Below, piece after piece: positions 1 through 7,487 of a stretch of DNA of 13,531 bases. The notes below the pieces were generated by a model. It was given only the letters and a program-made list of their open reading frames with translations, was not told where the DNA came from and ran no database searches. A program made the translations under genes and the position numbers. Location of the stretch: contig CANBRH010000025.1 of assembly GCA_947371865.1 (NCBI GenBank), forward strand, positions 1 through 13,531, given 5' to 3'. Source of the DNA: Actinomycetota bacterium (GTDB lineage Bacteria > Actinomycetota > Actinomycetes > Nanopelagicales > Nanopelagicaceae). Each line of letters begins with the position of its first letter. Position 1 is the first letter of the stretch.

Positions 1-184
1 AAATCGAGTGGCCCAATCCTTATAAATAACCTTCAGATTTTCATCGAGATTCTCACATCCTTGGTTTTTGCGAAGCCGCCTAAGCCGCAGCGTTTTGAGA
101 GTTTTAACGAGATTTCAGCACTTGGAATAAAACCCACAGTAAGAAAACCAGTACAAACAAGAGAAATGAAAAGCACAGAAAAAA
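1..184 (+). other. Leader region upstream of rho
   Basis: AT-rich stretch before rho with no recognisable gene. A reading frame from the left edge is open to a stop at 190-192, but its composition looks non-coding and it resembles no protein I know. I found no convincing -35/-10 pair. A nine-codon mini-ORF (ATG at 166, stop 190-192) overlaps the rho start. Rho genes are often autoregulated through their leaders, so this may be regulatory 5' UTR, but that is inference. Confidence 0.4.
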
Positions 185-1948
185 ATGACTGATAAAACAA
201 CAACTCGCCCTGGCAAAGAGAGTGGCGACCTCTCCGCAATGTTGCTTCCAGAACTGAAAAAAGTTGCTGGGCAATTAGGTATCGATGGCGCCGCGAAGAT
301 GCAGAAGGCTGCCCTTGTGCAAGCTATCAGCGATCTGCAGGCTGCCAACCGCGAAGCGGCTAAGAATGAGCGCGAAGCGCGCCGAGCCGAACGCCAAGAA
401 CGCCGCAATGCCGGCAAGAGCAAGGCCAGTGATGACGCTGCCAATGCTTCTAGCGATGACTCGACTGATGAGAATTCTGCTCCCGAGCGCTCCAGAGAGC
501 GTTCCAACAACGATCGGACAAACGATCGCAGTAATAACGACCGTGGCAATAACAATGTCCGCGACAACCAAGATTCTGATAGCCGCTACGGCAGCAATGA
601 CCGTAATGATCGCAACGACCGTAATGATCGCAATGACCGTAACGACCGCAATGATCGTAACGACCGCAATGATCGCAACGATCGTGGTGGCCGTAACGAT
701 CGCAATGATCGTGGTGGCCGTAACGATCGCAATGATCGTGGCCGCACTCGCGACCGCGGAAATCGTGACGAGCGCGAGATTCAAATCTCCGAAGATGATG
801 TTCTGCTGCCAGTAGGCGGCTTGCTCGATATCCTCGAGAATTACGCCTTTATTCGCACCGGGGGATACCTCGCAGGCAACAACGATGTCTATGTATCGCT
901 CCAACAAGTTCGACGTTACGGCTTGCGCAAGGGCGATGTCATCACCGGTTCAGTACGCCAACCACACGAAGGCGAACGTAAAGAAAAGTTCAACGCTTTG
1001 GTTCGCGTTGAGACTGTAAACGGGATGGATCCTGAGAGCGCTCGCGATCGCGTCGAATTCTCTAAGCTCGTTCCGCTCTATCCGCAAGATCGCTTGCGCC
1101 TCGAGACTGAGCCCAACATTTTGACTACCCGTGTTATCGATTTGATTGCACCAATTGGTAAAGGCCAACGTGGACTTATCGTTTCGCCTCCAAAGGCCGG
1201 TAAGACCATGGTTCTTCAAGCTATTGCTAACGCCATCACCACCAACAACCCTGAATGTCACTTGATGGTTGTTCTCGTTGACGAACGTCCAGAAGAAGTG
1301 ACCGATATGCAGCGAACAGTTAAGGGCGAAGTAATTGCTTCCACCTTCGACCGTCCCGCTGATGACCATACCTCTGTTGCTGAACTAGCGATCGAACGTG
1401 CTAAGCGTTTAGTCGAACTCGGACACGATGTGGTTGTTCTTCTCGACTCCATCACACGTTTGGGCCGTGCGTACAACATTGCAGCTCCTGCATCGGGACG
1501 TATTCTCTCCGGTGGTGTTGATTCAGCAGCTTTGTATCCGCCAAAGAAATTCTTTGGTGCCGCCCGTAACATTGAAAACGGTGGATCGTTAACCATTCTG
1601 GCCACAGCGCTCGTTGAAACTGGTTCAAAGATGGATGAAGTTATCTTTGAAGAGTTCAAGGGAACTGGAAACATGGAATTGATCCTCAACCGCAAACTTG
1701 CGGACAAGCGCATTTTCCCTGCAGTCGACGTTGATGCTTCCAGTACACGTAAAGAAGAAATTCTGATGGGTACTGAAGAGCTCAACATTGTTTGGCGTTT
1801 GCGTCGAGTCCTTCATGCTCTAGAGCCACAGCAAGCGCTCGAATTGCTTTTGGACAAGATGAAGGGCACTAAGTCAAACGTCGAATTCTTGATGCAGATC
1901 CAGAAGACGGTTATCGCCGACTCTGCCTCTAACGCTAAGAACGGCTAA
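185..1948 (+). CDS. rho: Transcription termination factor Rho
   Basis: Hexameric RNA-dependent ATPase that loads on nascent RNA, translocates 5'->3' and releases RNA polymerase. The N-terminal SAP-like helical domain spans about residues 16-52. A long hydrophilic insertion rich in Asn, Asp and Arg follows (about 55-200) with a run of NDR triplets from residue 138. The OB-fold RNA-binding domain begins near D205 (VLLPVGGLLDILENYAF). The RecA-like motor has Walker A SPPKAGKT at 334-341 (K340), the DERPEE catalytic-glutamate motif, Walker B LLDSITR (D421), the Q-loop region (PPKKFFGAARN) and a conserved KGTGNMEL stretch. At 587 aa it is much longer than the 419-aa E. coli protein; the excess is the insertion typical of actinobacterial Rho. 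The ATG at 185 has only a weak purine-rich site upstream. Identity is certain; what the repeat does is not shown by sequence. Confidence 0.98.
   Translation: MTDKTTTRPGKESGDLSAMLLPELKKVAGQLGIDGAAKMQKAALVQAISDLQAANREAAKNEREARRAERQERRNAGKSKASDDAANASSDDSTDENSAPERSRERSNNDRTNDRSNNDRGNNNVRDNQDSDSRYGSNDRNDRNDRNDRNDRNDRNDRNDRNDRNDRGGRNDRNDRGGRNDRNDRGRTRDRGNRDEREIQISEDDVLLPVGGLLDILENYAFIRTGGYLAGNNDVYVSLQQVRRYGLRKGDVITGSVRQPHEGERKEKFNALVRVETVNGMDPESARDRVEFSKLVPLYPQDRLRLETEPNILTTRVIDLIAPIGKGQRGLIVSPPKAGKTMVLQAIANAITTNNPECHLMVVLVDERPEEVTDMQRTVKGEVIASTFDRPADDHTSVAELAIERAKRLVELGHDVVVLLDSITRLGRAYNIAAPASGRILSGGVDSAALYPPKKFFGAARNIENGGSLTILATALVETGSKMDEVIFEEFKGTGNMELILNRKLADKRIFPAVDVDASSTRKEEILMGTEELNIVWRLRRVLHALEPQQALELLLDKMKGTKSNVEFLMQIQKTVIADSASNAKNG
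596..739 (+). repeat. NDR codon repeat within rho
   Basis: Ten uninterrupted 9-nt units encode Asn-Asp-Arg (596-685), followed by two exactly identical 27-nt units (686-712 and 713-739), each encoding GGR-NDR-NDR. All three wobble positions vary between C and T among the ten units while the amino acids stay fixed. The older part therefore looks kept at protein level, and the 27-nt pair looks like a recent duplication. The segment lies in the disordered RNA-binding insertion of Rho. Confidence 0.95.
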
Positions 1949-1972
1949 TTTCACGCTCAAAATTGCCTCAGG

Positions 1973-2019
1973 GGGAGTCGCTGCGAACCGCCTCAAACTC
2001 GGTTTTTCAGGTGGCTCCC
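1973..2019 (+). terminator. Hairpin region after rho, possible terminator
   Basis: Two partly exclusive foldings are visible 25-70 nt after the rho stop. One is a 5-bp stem AACCG (1986-1990) / CGGTT (2000-2004) followed by more T residues, a weak intrinsic-terminator shape. The other pairs CCGCCT (1988-1993) with AGGTGG (2009-2014), one G-U pair, closed outside by GGGAG (1973-1977) / CTCCC (2015-2019). The stems are short, so termination is only suggested. Confidence 0.35.
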
Positions 2020-2027
2020 TTTACGGC

Positions 2028-2033
2028 TAGAAT
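2028..2033 (+). promoter_or_regulatory. Candidate -10 element for rpmE
   Basis: TAGAAT fits the actinobacterial TANNNT -10 pattern and would start transcription near 2040, about 55 nt before rpmE. The -35 is poor (TTTTCA at 2004-2009, 18-nt spacer). Placement after the rho hairpin and before the L31 leader makes it plausible but unproven. Confidence 0.35.
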
Positions 2034-2039
2034 TGCCGC

Positions 2040-2094
2040 TTCGCGCTGGTTCCCGAAGATCGCTTTCGATCCAGCCACTTAAAAGGAGAAATAC
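2040..2094 (+). promoter_or_regulatory. Probable ribosomal protein L31 leader
   Basis: The rpmE 5' UTR can fold into an interrupted hairpin: GCTG (2045-2048) pairs with CAGC (2072-2075), and inside it GATCG (2058-2062) pairs with CGATC (2067-2071) over a CTTT loop. The Shine-Dalgarno AAGGAG (2083-2088) lies just 3'. L31 leader RNAs that bind L31 and reduce its synthesis are described in several phyla including Actinobacteria. I cannot check here that this one matches a published consensus. Confidence 0.5.
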
Positions 2095-2310
2095 ATGAAG
2101 GCCGAGATTCACCCAAATTACCTAGAGACCACTGTGACTTGTGGTTGCGGCGAAGTTTTCACAACTCGCTCTACCAAGGCATCTGGCTCCATCTACGTTG
2201 AAGTTTGTTCCGTTTGCCACCCGTTCTACACCGGCAAGCAGAGAATTCTTGATACTGGCGGACGCGTTGCCAAGTTTGAAGAGCGTTTCGGTAAGAAGAC
2301 CGCTAAGTAG
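2095..2310 (+). CDS. rpmE: 50S ribosomal protein L31, zinc-binding type
   Basis: Small protein of the large ribosomal subunit that bridges to the 30S head. The 71-aa product begins MKAEIHPNY, the usual L31 N-terminus, and carries the four zinc ligands of the C+ form: C16 and C18 (TCGCG) and C38 and C41 (CSVCHPFYTG). Such zinc-containing forms are normally replaced by a cysteine-free paralogue under zinc starvation, so a C- copy might exist elsewhere; this is inference. The start is well supported by AAGGAG (2083-2088) at good spacing. The gene stands alone between a hairpin-bearing leader and a strong terminator, so it is probably an independent transcription unit between rho and prfA. Confidence 0.98.
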   Translation: MKAEIHPNYLETTVTCGCGEVFTTRSTKASGSIYVEVCSVCHPFYTGKQRILDTGGRVAKFEERFGKKTAK

Positions 2311-2319
2311 CTTTTTTTC

Positions 2320-2370
2320 AGAGACCGCAATTCGTTCATCCTCCGGGGTGGACGGTGCGGTCTCTTTTTT
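2320..2370 (+). terminator. Intrinsic terminator after rpmE
   Basis: A perfect 10-bp stem, AGAGACCGCA (2320-2329) with TGCGGTCTCT (2356-2365), runs into T residues to 2370. The 26-nt apical part contains a smaller hairpin: CATCC (2337-2341) with GGGTG (2346-2350, one G-U pair) over a TCCG loop. This is the clearest rho-independent terminator in the window and lies 9 nt after the rpmE stop. Confidence 0.9.
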
Positions 2371-2402
2371 ATTACTAGCAAACGCCCGGAAATGGAGGAG
2401 AG

Positions 2403-3497
2403 ATGGCGGCAGATAATGCAGATCGCTTTGCATCAGTAAACGATTTACTTGCTGAGTATGCCCAACTGGAAAAGGATCTCGCTGACCCATCAATACACGG
2501 CGATCAAGGTAAAGCTCGTCAGCTCGGGAAAAGATACGCCTCACTTGGTCCAGTCATCGGGGGATATCGTGCCTGGCGTTCAGCTGAAGATGATTTAGAA
2601 GCTGCGATGGAATTGGCTGAAGTCGATCCTGACTTTGCCAGCGAAATTCCTCATTTAGAAAAATCTCGTGATGAAGCCGCCGAGAAACTTGAAGAACTAC
2701 TTTTGCCTCGCGACCCCAACGATGACCGAGACGTGATCTTGGAAATCAAGGCTGGCGCAGGCGGTGACGAGTCGGCTCTCTTCGCCGGTGATCTCCTACG
2801 CATGTATATGCGTTACGCCGAAAAGCAAGGCTGGAAGACTGAAATTATTGACATGACCGAAAGCGATCTCGGCGGGTATAAAGATATTTCGATGGCTGTG
2901 AAGTCCAAGGGAATAGCCGAACCTGGCAAGACTCCCTACTCACGTTTGAAATTCGAAGGCGGCGTGCATCGCGTACAGCGCGTACCCGAGACCGAATCAC
3001 AGGGTCGTATTCACACTTCCGCTGCCGGTGTCTTGGTGCTTCCCGAAGCTGAAGAAGTCGATGTCGAGATCAATATGAATGATCTGCGCATCGATGTTTT
3101 CCGCTCCAGTGGACCAGGTGGACAGAGCGTTAACACCACTGACTCGGCGGTGCGCATTACTCACGTTCCCACGGGAATCGTTGTCTCGTGCCAGAACGAG
3201 AAAAGCCAATTGCAGAACAAAGAATCTGCACTTCGCATTTTGCGCGCGCGTATGTTGGTTGCCGCTCAAGAAGCACAAGATGCAATTGCTGCTGCCGAGC
3301 GCAAGAGCCAGGTCCGTACCGTGGACCGCAGCGAGCGAATCCGCACCTATAACTATCCGGAAAATCGACTCAGCGACCATCGCGTGAATTTCAAATCAAA
3401 TAACTTGGATGCAGTCCTCAACGGCGAACTCGACCCCGTTATTGATTCACTCTTAGATGCCGACAAAGCGGCCAAGCTCTCTTCAACCGAGCACTAA
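2403..3497 (+). CDS. prfA: Peptide chain release factor 1
   Basis: Class I release factor recognising UAA and UAG and triggering peptidyl-tRNA hydrolysis. The 364-aa product has the family layout: N-terminal helical domain, the decoding loop RVPETESQGRIHTS, and the peptidyl-transferase loop SSGPGGQSVNTTDSA with GGQ at 239-241. Q241 is the glutamine methylated by PrmC, whose gene follows 17 nt later. The P-x-T decoding tripeptide reads P195-E196-T197; PAT and PVT are the forms I know from other RF1 proteins, so the glutamate is notable. The ATG at 2403 follows GGAGGAG (2394-2400). No clear promoter lies in the 32 nt between the rpmE terminator and the start, so transcription may depend on readthrough. 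UAA and UAG stops predominate in this window, consistent with RF1 being needed. Confidence 0.97.
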   Translation: MAADNADRFASVNDLLAEYAQLEKDLADPSIHGDQGKARQLGKRYASLGPVIGGYRAWRSAEDDLEAAMELAEVDPDFASEIPHLEKSRDEAAEKLEELLLPRDPNDDRDVILEIKAGAGGDESALFAGDLLRMYMRYAEKQGWKTEIIDMTESDLGGYKDISMAVKSKGIAEPGKTPYSRLKFEGGVHRVQRVPETESQGRIHTSAAGVLVLPEAEEVDVEINMNDLRIDVFRSSGPGGQSVNTTDSAVRITHVPTGIVVSCQNEKSQLQNKESALRILRARMLVAAQEAQDAIAAAERKSQVRTVDRSERIRTYNYPENRLSDHRVNFKSNNLDAVLNGELDPVIDSLLDADKAAKLSSTEH

Positions 3498-3514
3498 ATA
3501 ACACGGAGCAGACC

Positions 3515-4357
3515 TTGATACGCGATTTACTTCGATGGGGCAAAGACCAACTTGCTTCTCAAGAGATCTCAGGCATCGATGCCGAACTCCTGTTGGCTCA
3601 CACCTTGGGTATTTCCCGCATGGAACTTCATTCAAAGCCGGTCGATCTGGCCGAAGATGGTGCGCGGGTAAAAGAAGAATTTGAAGATGCGATCGCACTG
3701 CGACTAACTGGCAAACCCACCCAATACATAACTGGTGAGGCGCCATTTCGATATCTGACTTTGGACGTCGGCCCAGGAGTCCTTATTCCCAGACCTGAAA
3801 CTGAAGTTCTGGTTGATGAAGTTCTGCACAATATTGCTGGGCTGGCCGAACCCATATCGGTTATTGACTTGGGCTCGGGCTCCGGCGCGATCGCCATCTC
3901 AATCGCCTCTGAGACATCTGGGAAAAAGGTTGTGCACGTCGTGGCGGTCGAGAAATCTGATGAAGCCCTTCCTTGGCTGCGACAAAACATCGCCAAGTTT
4001 GATCTGCCTATTCGAGTCATCGCCGAAGATGTTGCTACGGCGCTTACAGGCGTGAAGTGCGACGTCGTTGTAGCCAACCCTCCTTACATTCCTCAAAGCG
4101 ATCCCTTGCCAACAGAAGTTGCCGAGTTCGAGCCTGAAATCGCGTTACGTGGCGGCGATGAATCTGGAATGAAAGTCCCGATCGCCTTTATCGATTCAGC
4201 TGCCCGGCTTCTCAAGAGCGGTGGTTTTGCCGCCTTTGAGCATCATGAGAGCCAGGTAGATCTCATGCGCCAAGCTCTAGCCGCAGATTTCACCGACATT
4301 AAAATCCATTACGATTTAACAGAACGTCCTCGTTTTACAACCGCCATTCGCAAGTGA
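3515..4357 (+). CDS. prmC: Release factor glutamine N5-methyltransferase
   Basis: SAM-dependent enzyme that methylates the glutamine of the GGQ motif in release factors, raising termination efficiency. The 280-aa product has an N-terminal helical recognition domain (about 1-80, ending near KPTQYITGEAPFRYL), the SAM-binding motif VIDLGSGSG (116-124), and the catalytic NPPY at 188-191 followed by IPQSDPLPTEV. Length matches the family (277 aa in E. coli). Translation most likely starts at TTG 3515, preceded by GGAG (3505-3508) with a 6-nt gap; this reads MIRDLLRWGKDQL, a typical PrmC N-terminus. It lies directly downstream of its substrate's gene prfA, a widely conserved pairing that supports co-transcription. 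Confidence 0.96.
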   Translation: MIRDLLRWGKDQLASQEISGIDAELLLAHTLGISRMELHSKPVDLAEDGARVKEEFEDAIALRLTGKPTQYITGEAPFRYLTLDVGPGVLIPRPETEVLVDEVLHNIAGLAEPISVIDLGSGSGAIAISIASETSGKKVVHVVAVEKSDEALPWLRQNIAKFDLPIRVIAEDVATALTGVKCDVVVANPPYIPQSDPLPTEVAEFEPEIALRGGDESGMKVPIAFIDSAARLLKSGGFAAFEHHESQVDLMRQALAADFTDIKIHYDLTERPRFTTAIRK

Positions 4358-4382
4358 GCGCATGAAGAAAGTTTGGTGAATC

Positions 4383-5060
4383 GTGGCTGAAGTAATTGAT
4401 ATTGCCGGTCTCGTTGGTCATCCACGCAAGACAAAGAGTGCAATTGAACAAGTGGTTGCTTCGCTACAAAGTGGTGCCATCAATGTTTTCGCAATCGAAA
4501 GCGCCTATGTCTATGCCTGTAATGCCTTCGATCAGGATGCGGTTCAACGTTTACACACTTTGCGGGGCGATGATTTTGGAACTGCCTGCCAGGTCATGAT
4601 TGGAAATGTCCAAACACTTGAAGGATTGGCTCAAGACGTAACTCCGGAAATAAAGAAGTTGGCCAAGTCATTTTGGCCGGGACTCTTAACTTTGCATGTC
4701 CAGCCACACCGCGGACTCAACTGGGATCTGGGAGATGGCGGCGAACTTGGTGAGTTTGCAGTTCGCATTCCTAAGAGTGAGTTCTTTCTACAAGTGCTCG
4801 CCCAGAGTGGGCCGCTGGCCGTTGCCAGTGCATCGTTGGCCGGCCGGCCGCCAGTTCGCGATATTGGCGCCATTATTGCCCTCTACTCGGATATTGGAAT
4901 TTATGCCGATGAAGGCGTGCTCCGGGCCGGAAAAGCTTCAACGGTAGTCCGCCAAAGTGTGATTGGAGTGGAGTCAGGTCTGGAGGTCCTGCGCGAGGGC
5001 GCCATTACGTTAGCCAGACTTCAGAAAGTCCTGCCCGCCATTTCTTTAGCCACCGAATAG
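4383..5060 (+). CDS. Divergent Sua5/YrdC-fold protein
   Basis: 225-aa protein at the place usually held by the L-threonylcarbamoyladenylate synthase gene (TsaC/Sua5), which makes the intermediate for t6A modification of tRNA. Several family landmarks remain: FWPGLLTL (97-104), AVRIP (126-130), ASASLAGRPPV (148-158), the late STVV and LREGAIT near the C-terminus. The active-site landmarks do not. The usual PT(D/E)xVYG loop reads IESAYVY (38-44). The KxRP segment reads LRGDD (60-64), replacing the key Lys and Arg by Arg and Asp in a by-eye alignment to E. coli YrdC. The S-x-N pair reads S149-A-S151. It could be a non-catalytic relative, a changed-specificity enzyme or a fast-evolving true TsaC. 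The start is GTG 4383 with a weak ribosome-binding site, 25 nt after prmC; glyA follows after 10 nt. Confidence 0.72.
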   Translation: MAEVIDIAGLVGHPRKTKSAIEQVVASLQSGAINVFAIESAYVYACNAFDQDAVQRLHTLRGDDFGTACQVMIGNVQTLEGLAQDVTPEIKKLAKSFWPGLLTLHVQPHRGLNWDLGDGGELGEFAVRIPKSEFFLQVLAQSGPLAVASASLAGRPPVRDIGAIIALYSDIGIYADEGVLRAGKASTVVRQSVIGVESGLEVLREGAITLARLQKVLPAISLATE

Positions 5061-5070
5061 GCTAGGCGCC

Positions 5071-6339
5071 ATGTCGAATGAAACTTTTTATGGTCCAGAT
5101 TTCTCTGCCTTGCAATCCCAAGATCCTGATATTGCCGATGTATTACTCAGCGAACTCGATCGACAACGCAAGAACCTGCAACTTATCGCCAGTGAAAACT
5201 TTACGTCGACAGCAGTCTTAGCTGCTCTGGGCTCGACCCTGTCCAATAAATACGCCGAAGGCTATCCAGGCAAGCGTTATTATGGTGGCTGCGAAGAGGT
5301 CGACAAAGTTGAGACCATTGGAATAGAACGCGCCAAGTCACTCTTCGGCGCTGAGCACGCAAATTTGCAACCTCATTCCGGTGCCAGCGCAAACGTTGCG
5401 GTCTATCAGGCATTTACCAAGCCGGGCGATACCGTGCTGGCTATGTCATTGCCCCACGGCGGTCACCTGACTCATGGCTCCAAAGTTAATTTTTCGGGTA
5501 AGTGGTTCAACATCGTTTCCTACGGCGTACGTGCTGATAATGAACTTATTGATTACGATCAATTGCGCGACTCGGCTATTGAGCACAAGCCCAAGATGAT
5601 CTGTACTGGCGCCACCGCATATCCCAGCTTGATTGATTTTGAAAAAGTGCGTGCCATTTGCGATGAGGTCGGCGCAATTATGTGGGTAGATGCTGCTCAC
5701 TTCATTGGATTGGTTGCGGGAAAGGCAATCCCTTCACCAGTTCCTTTTGCCGACGTTGTTTCCTTCACTACTCACAAAGTTTTGCGTGGCCCTCGTGGCG
5801 GAATGATTCTTTCTAAAGCCGAGCACGCTGCCGCTATTGATAAAGCGGTATTCCCGGGCATGCAGGGTGGACCAATCATGAGTGCTGTCGCTGGAAAAGC
5901 GATCGCCTTAAAAGAGTGCGCAACACCTGCCTACCAACAGTATGCAAAGGATGTCATCGCTAATTGCAAGGCTCTTGCTGCCGGTTTGGTGGAAGAGGGT
6001 ATGCGTGCTGTTTCTGGCGGAACTGAAACACATCTGGCGCTAATAGATATCCGTAGTACTGGCGTTAATGGCAAAGTAGCAGACGAACGCTGTGGCAATT
6101 CGGGAATCACTCTCAACAAGAATGCCATTCCGTACGATCCAGAGACCCCTGCGGTCACCAGCGGAATCCGTGTCGGAACTGCAGCCACAACCACTCAAGG
6201 AATGGGCATCCCAGAGATGCGCACCATTGCTGCTCTCATCGCCCGTGCCATTAAGGATGGCGGCGAAGAAGCTAAAGCTGCGGTTATTGCTTCCGAAGTT
6301 CACGCATTAACAGCGCAATTTCCCGTCTACGCTCGATAA
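5071..6339 (+). CDS. glyA: Serine hydroxymethyltransferase
   Basis: PLP enzyme interconverting serine plus tetrahydrofolate with glycine plus 5,10-methylene-tetrahydrofolate, the main cytosolic source of one-carbon units. The 422-aa product shows the N-terminal signature LQLIASENFTS, then NKYAEGYPGKRYYGGCE, the cofactor region (VDAAHFIGLVAG), and the PLP-binding SFTTHKVLRGPRGG with K236 as Schiff-base lysine. The C-terminal TSGIRVGTAA motif is present. Length and motifs are ordinary for the family, with no sign of damage. The start ATG is 10 nt after the Sua5-like gene with only a weak AGGCG upstream. wecA begins 8 nt after the stop. Its place between translation genes and wecA is the usual actinobacterial order. 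Confidence 0.97.
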   Translation: MSNETFYGPDFSALQSQDPDIADVLLSELDRQRKNLQLIASENFTSTAVLAALGSTLSNKYAEGYPGKRYYGGCEEVDKVETIGIERAKSLFGAEHANLQPHSGASANVAVYQAFTKPGDTVLAMSLPHGGHLTHGSKVNFSGKWFNIVSYGVRADNELIDYDQLRDSAIEHKPKMICTGATAYPSLIDFEKVRAICDEVGAIMWVDAAHFIGLVAGKAIPSPVPFADVVSFTTHKVLRGPRGGMILSKAEHAAAIDKAVFPGMQGGPIMSAVAGKAIALKECATPAYQQYAKDVIANCKALAAGLVEEGMRAVSGGTETHLALIDIRSTGVNGKVADERCGNSGITLNKNAIPYDPETPAVTSGIRVGTAATTTQGMGIPEMRTIAALIARAIKDGGEEAKAAVIASEVHALTAQFPVYAR

Positions 6340-6347
6340 CTAAGTAA

Positions 6348-7487
6348 ATGCGGGAGTACCTCTTAACGGCATCACTTGCCGCAACGCTCTGCTTCCTCGT
6401 TACGCCGCTAGTGCGCAAGGTTGCTATGTCGGCCGGAGCATTTATGCATCTGCGCTCGCGCGATATTCACACCGAAGTAACGCCGCGCTGGGGTGGGCTG
6501 GCTATGTGGATCGCCATGGCTCTCACCTTCTTGACTGTCAGTCATTTATCACTAGTCGGCAAATCCTTCGGAAGAGAGGCGACCGGTATATTCCTAGCTG
6601 GTACTTTCATCATGCTTCTGGGAATTGTGGATGATCGTTATGACCTTGATGCACTAACTAAATTTGCGGGGCAGGCGCTGGCCGCTGGAATTCTTCTACT
6701 TCATGGAGTTCAGATTCTTTGGTTGCCGATCAATGGCATCCTGACGTTGCCAGCCAACATTGGGCAATTGCTGACAGTTCTCTTTGTCATGGTTGTCATC
6801 AACGCCGTTAACTTTGTTGATGGTTTGGATGGATTGGCGACTGGCATCGTTGCCATATGCGCTTCGGCATTTTTTGCCTTCTCCTATTTATTAGCAGTGA
6901 TTAATGGATTCAGTCGTGCAGGTGCGCCATCCTTAGTCACTGCTGTTGTTGTGGGAATGTGTCTGGGATTCTTACCCCACAATTTTCATCCGGCGAAGAT
7001 CTTCATGGGTGATTCCGGAGCCATGCTTCTGGGACTCTTACTCTCTTCTGCTGCAATCACCTTGACCGGCCAGATCGATGCCAATGCCATTACAACTCAG
7101 GGTTCTCGCTTGGCGTTGCTGCCACTGCTCTTGCCTTTCTCAGTTCTGGCCATCCCGCTTATCGATTTAGGCATGGCGATTGTTCGGCGTATCCGCGCGG
7201 GTCGTTCACCCTTTGCCGCCGACCGAGAACACTTGCATCATCGCATTTTGAATTTAGGTGCCACGCATCGCCAAACCACAGTAATTCTCTATCTCTGGAC
7301 TGCAATGTTTGCGGTTTCGACAGTGGTTGCAGCATTTGCTCCATTGTGGGTTTCTGTAACGGTCGGTTTGATTATTTTGGCTCTCTCGTTATTGCTGATT
7401 GGCTGGATCTGGAAGTCGAAGAAGAATGTGCTCCGCAATTCTGACGGAAGCAATCAGGCGCATGACGTGGCGGAGGTCTTGGTTTAA
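6348..7487 (+). CDS. wecA: Polyprenyl-phosphate GlcNAc-1-phosphate transferase
   Basis: Integral membrane enzyme of the MraY/WecA/TagO family, moving a HexNAc-1-phosphate from its UDP form to a polyprenyl phosphate to start a cell-surface polymer. In mycobacteria the homologue at this locus (Rv1302) begins the arabinogalactan linker; the polymer made here is unknown. The 379-aa product has about ten hydrophobic segments and the family motifs: PRWGG (46-50), the Mg-binding aspartates in GIVDDRYDLDA (D95, D96), NFVDGLDGLATG from N155 (D158, D161), FMGDSGAMLLG, and the cytoplasmic H-x-HH loop REHLHHR (H295, H297, H298). These separate WecA/TagO types from peptidoglycan MraY. ATG 6348 has little Shine-Dalgarno signal, suggesting coupling to glyA. 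The stop abuts the ATG of the AtpI-like gene (TAAATG), linking it to the ATP synthase operon. Confidence 0.9.
   Translation: MREYLLTASLAATLCFLVTPLVRKVAMSAGAFMHLRSRDIHTEVTPRWGGLAMWIAMALTFLTVSHLSLVGKSFGREATGIFLAGTFIMLLGIVDDRYDLDALTKFAGQALAAGILLLHGVQILWLPINGILTLPANIGQLLTVLFVMVVINAVNFVDGLDGLATGIVAICASAFFAFSYLLAVINGFSRAGAPSLVTAVVVGMCLGFLPHNFHPAKIFMGDSGAMLLGLLLSSAAITLTGQIDANAITTQGSRLALLPLLLPFSVLAIPLIDLGMAIVRRIRAGRSPFAADREHLHHRILNLGATHRQTTVILYLWTAMFAVSTVVAAFAPLWVSVTVGLIILALSLLLIGWIWKSKKNVLRNSDGSNQAHDVAEVLV

Noticed and set aside
2..25. Short open tail in frame 2 at the left edge, perhaps the end of thrB
   Set aside because: thrB often precedes rho in actinobacteria, but seven residues (NRVAQSL) are too few to identify a gene.
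275..907. 210-codon open frame on the - strand opposite rho
   Set aside because: It is the reverse reading of the NDR repeat and flanks, giving Ile/Val/Ala/Thr monotony with no domain. rho on the + strand has full family motifs throughout.
1258..1788. 176-codon - strand frame opposite the Rho ATPase domain
   Set aside because: Antisense shadow of a highly conserved coding region; Ser/Arg-rich with no recognisable motif or ribosome-binding site.
2311..2319. T-run directly after the rpmE stop as a terminator tail
   Set aside because: No stem precedes it; the real stem-loop starts at 2320 and has its own T-tail at 2366-2370.
3628..4077. - strand frame opposite prmC
   Set aside because: Shadow frame; prmC on the + strand has the SAM-binding and NPPY motifs and the expected length.
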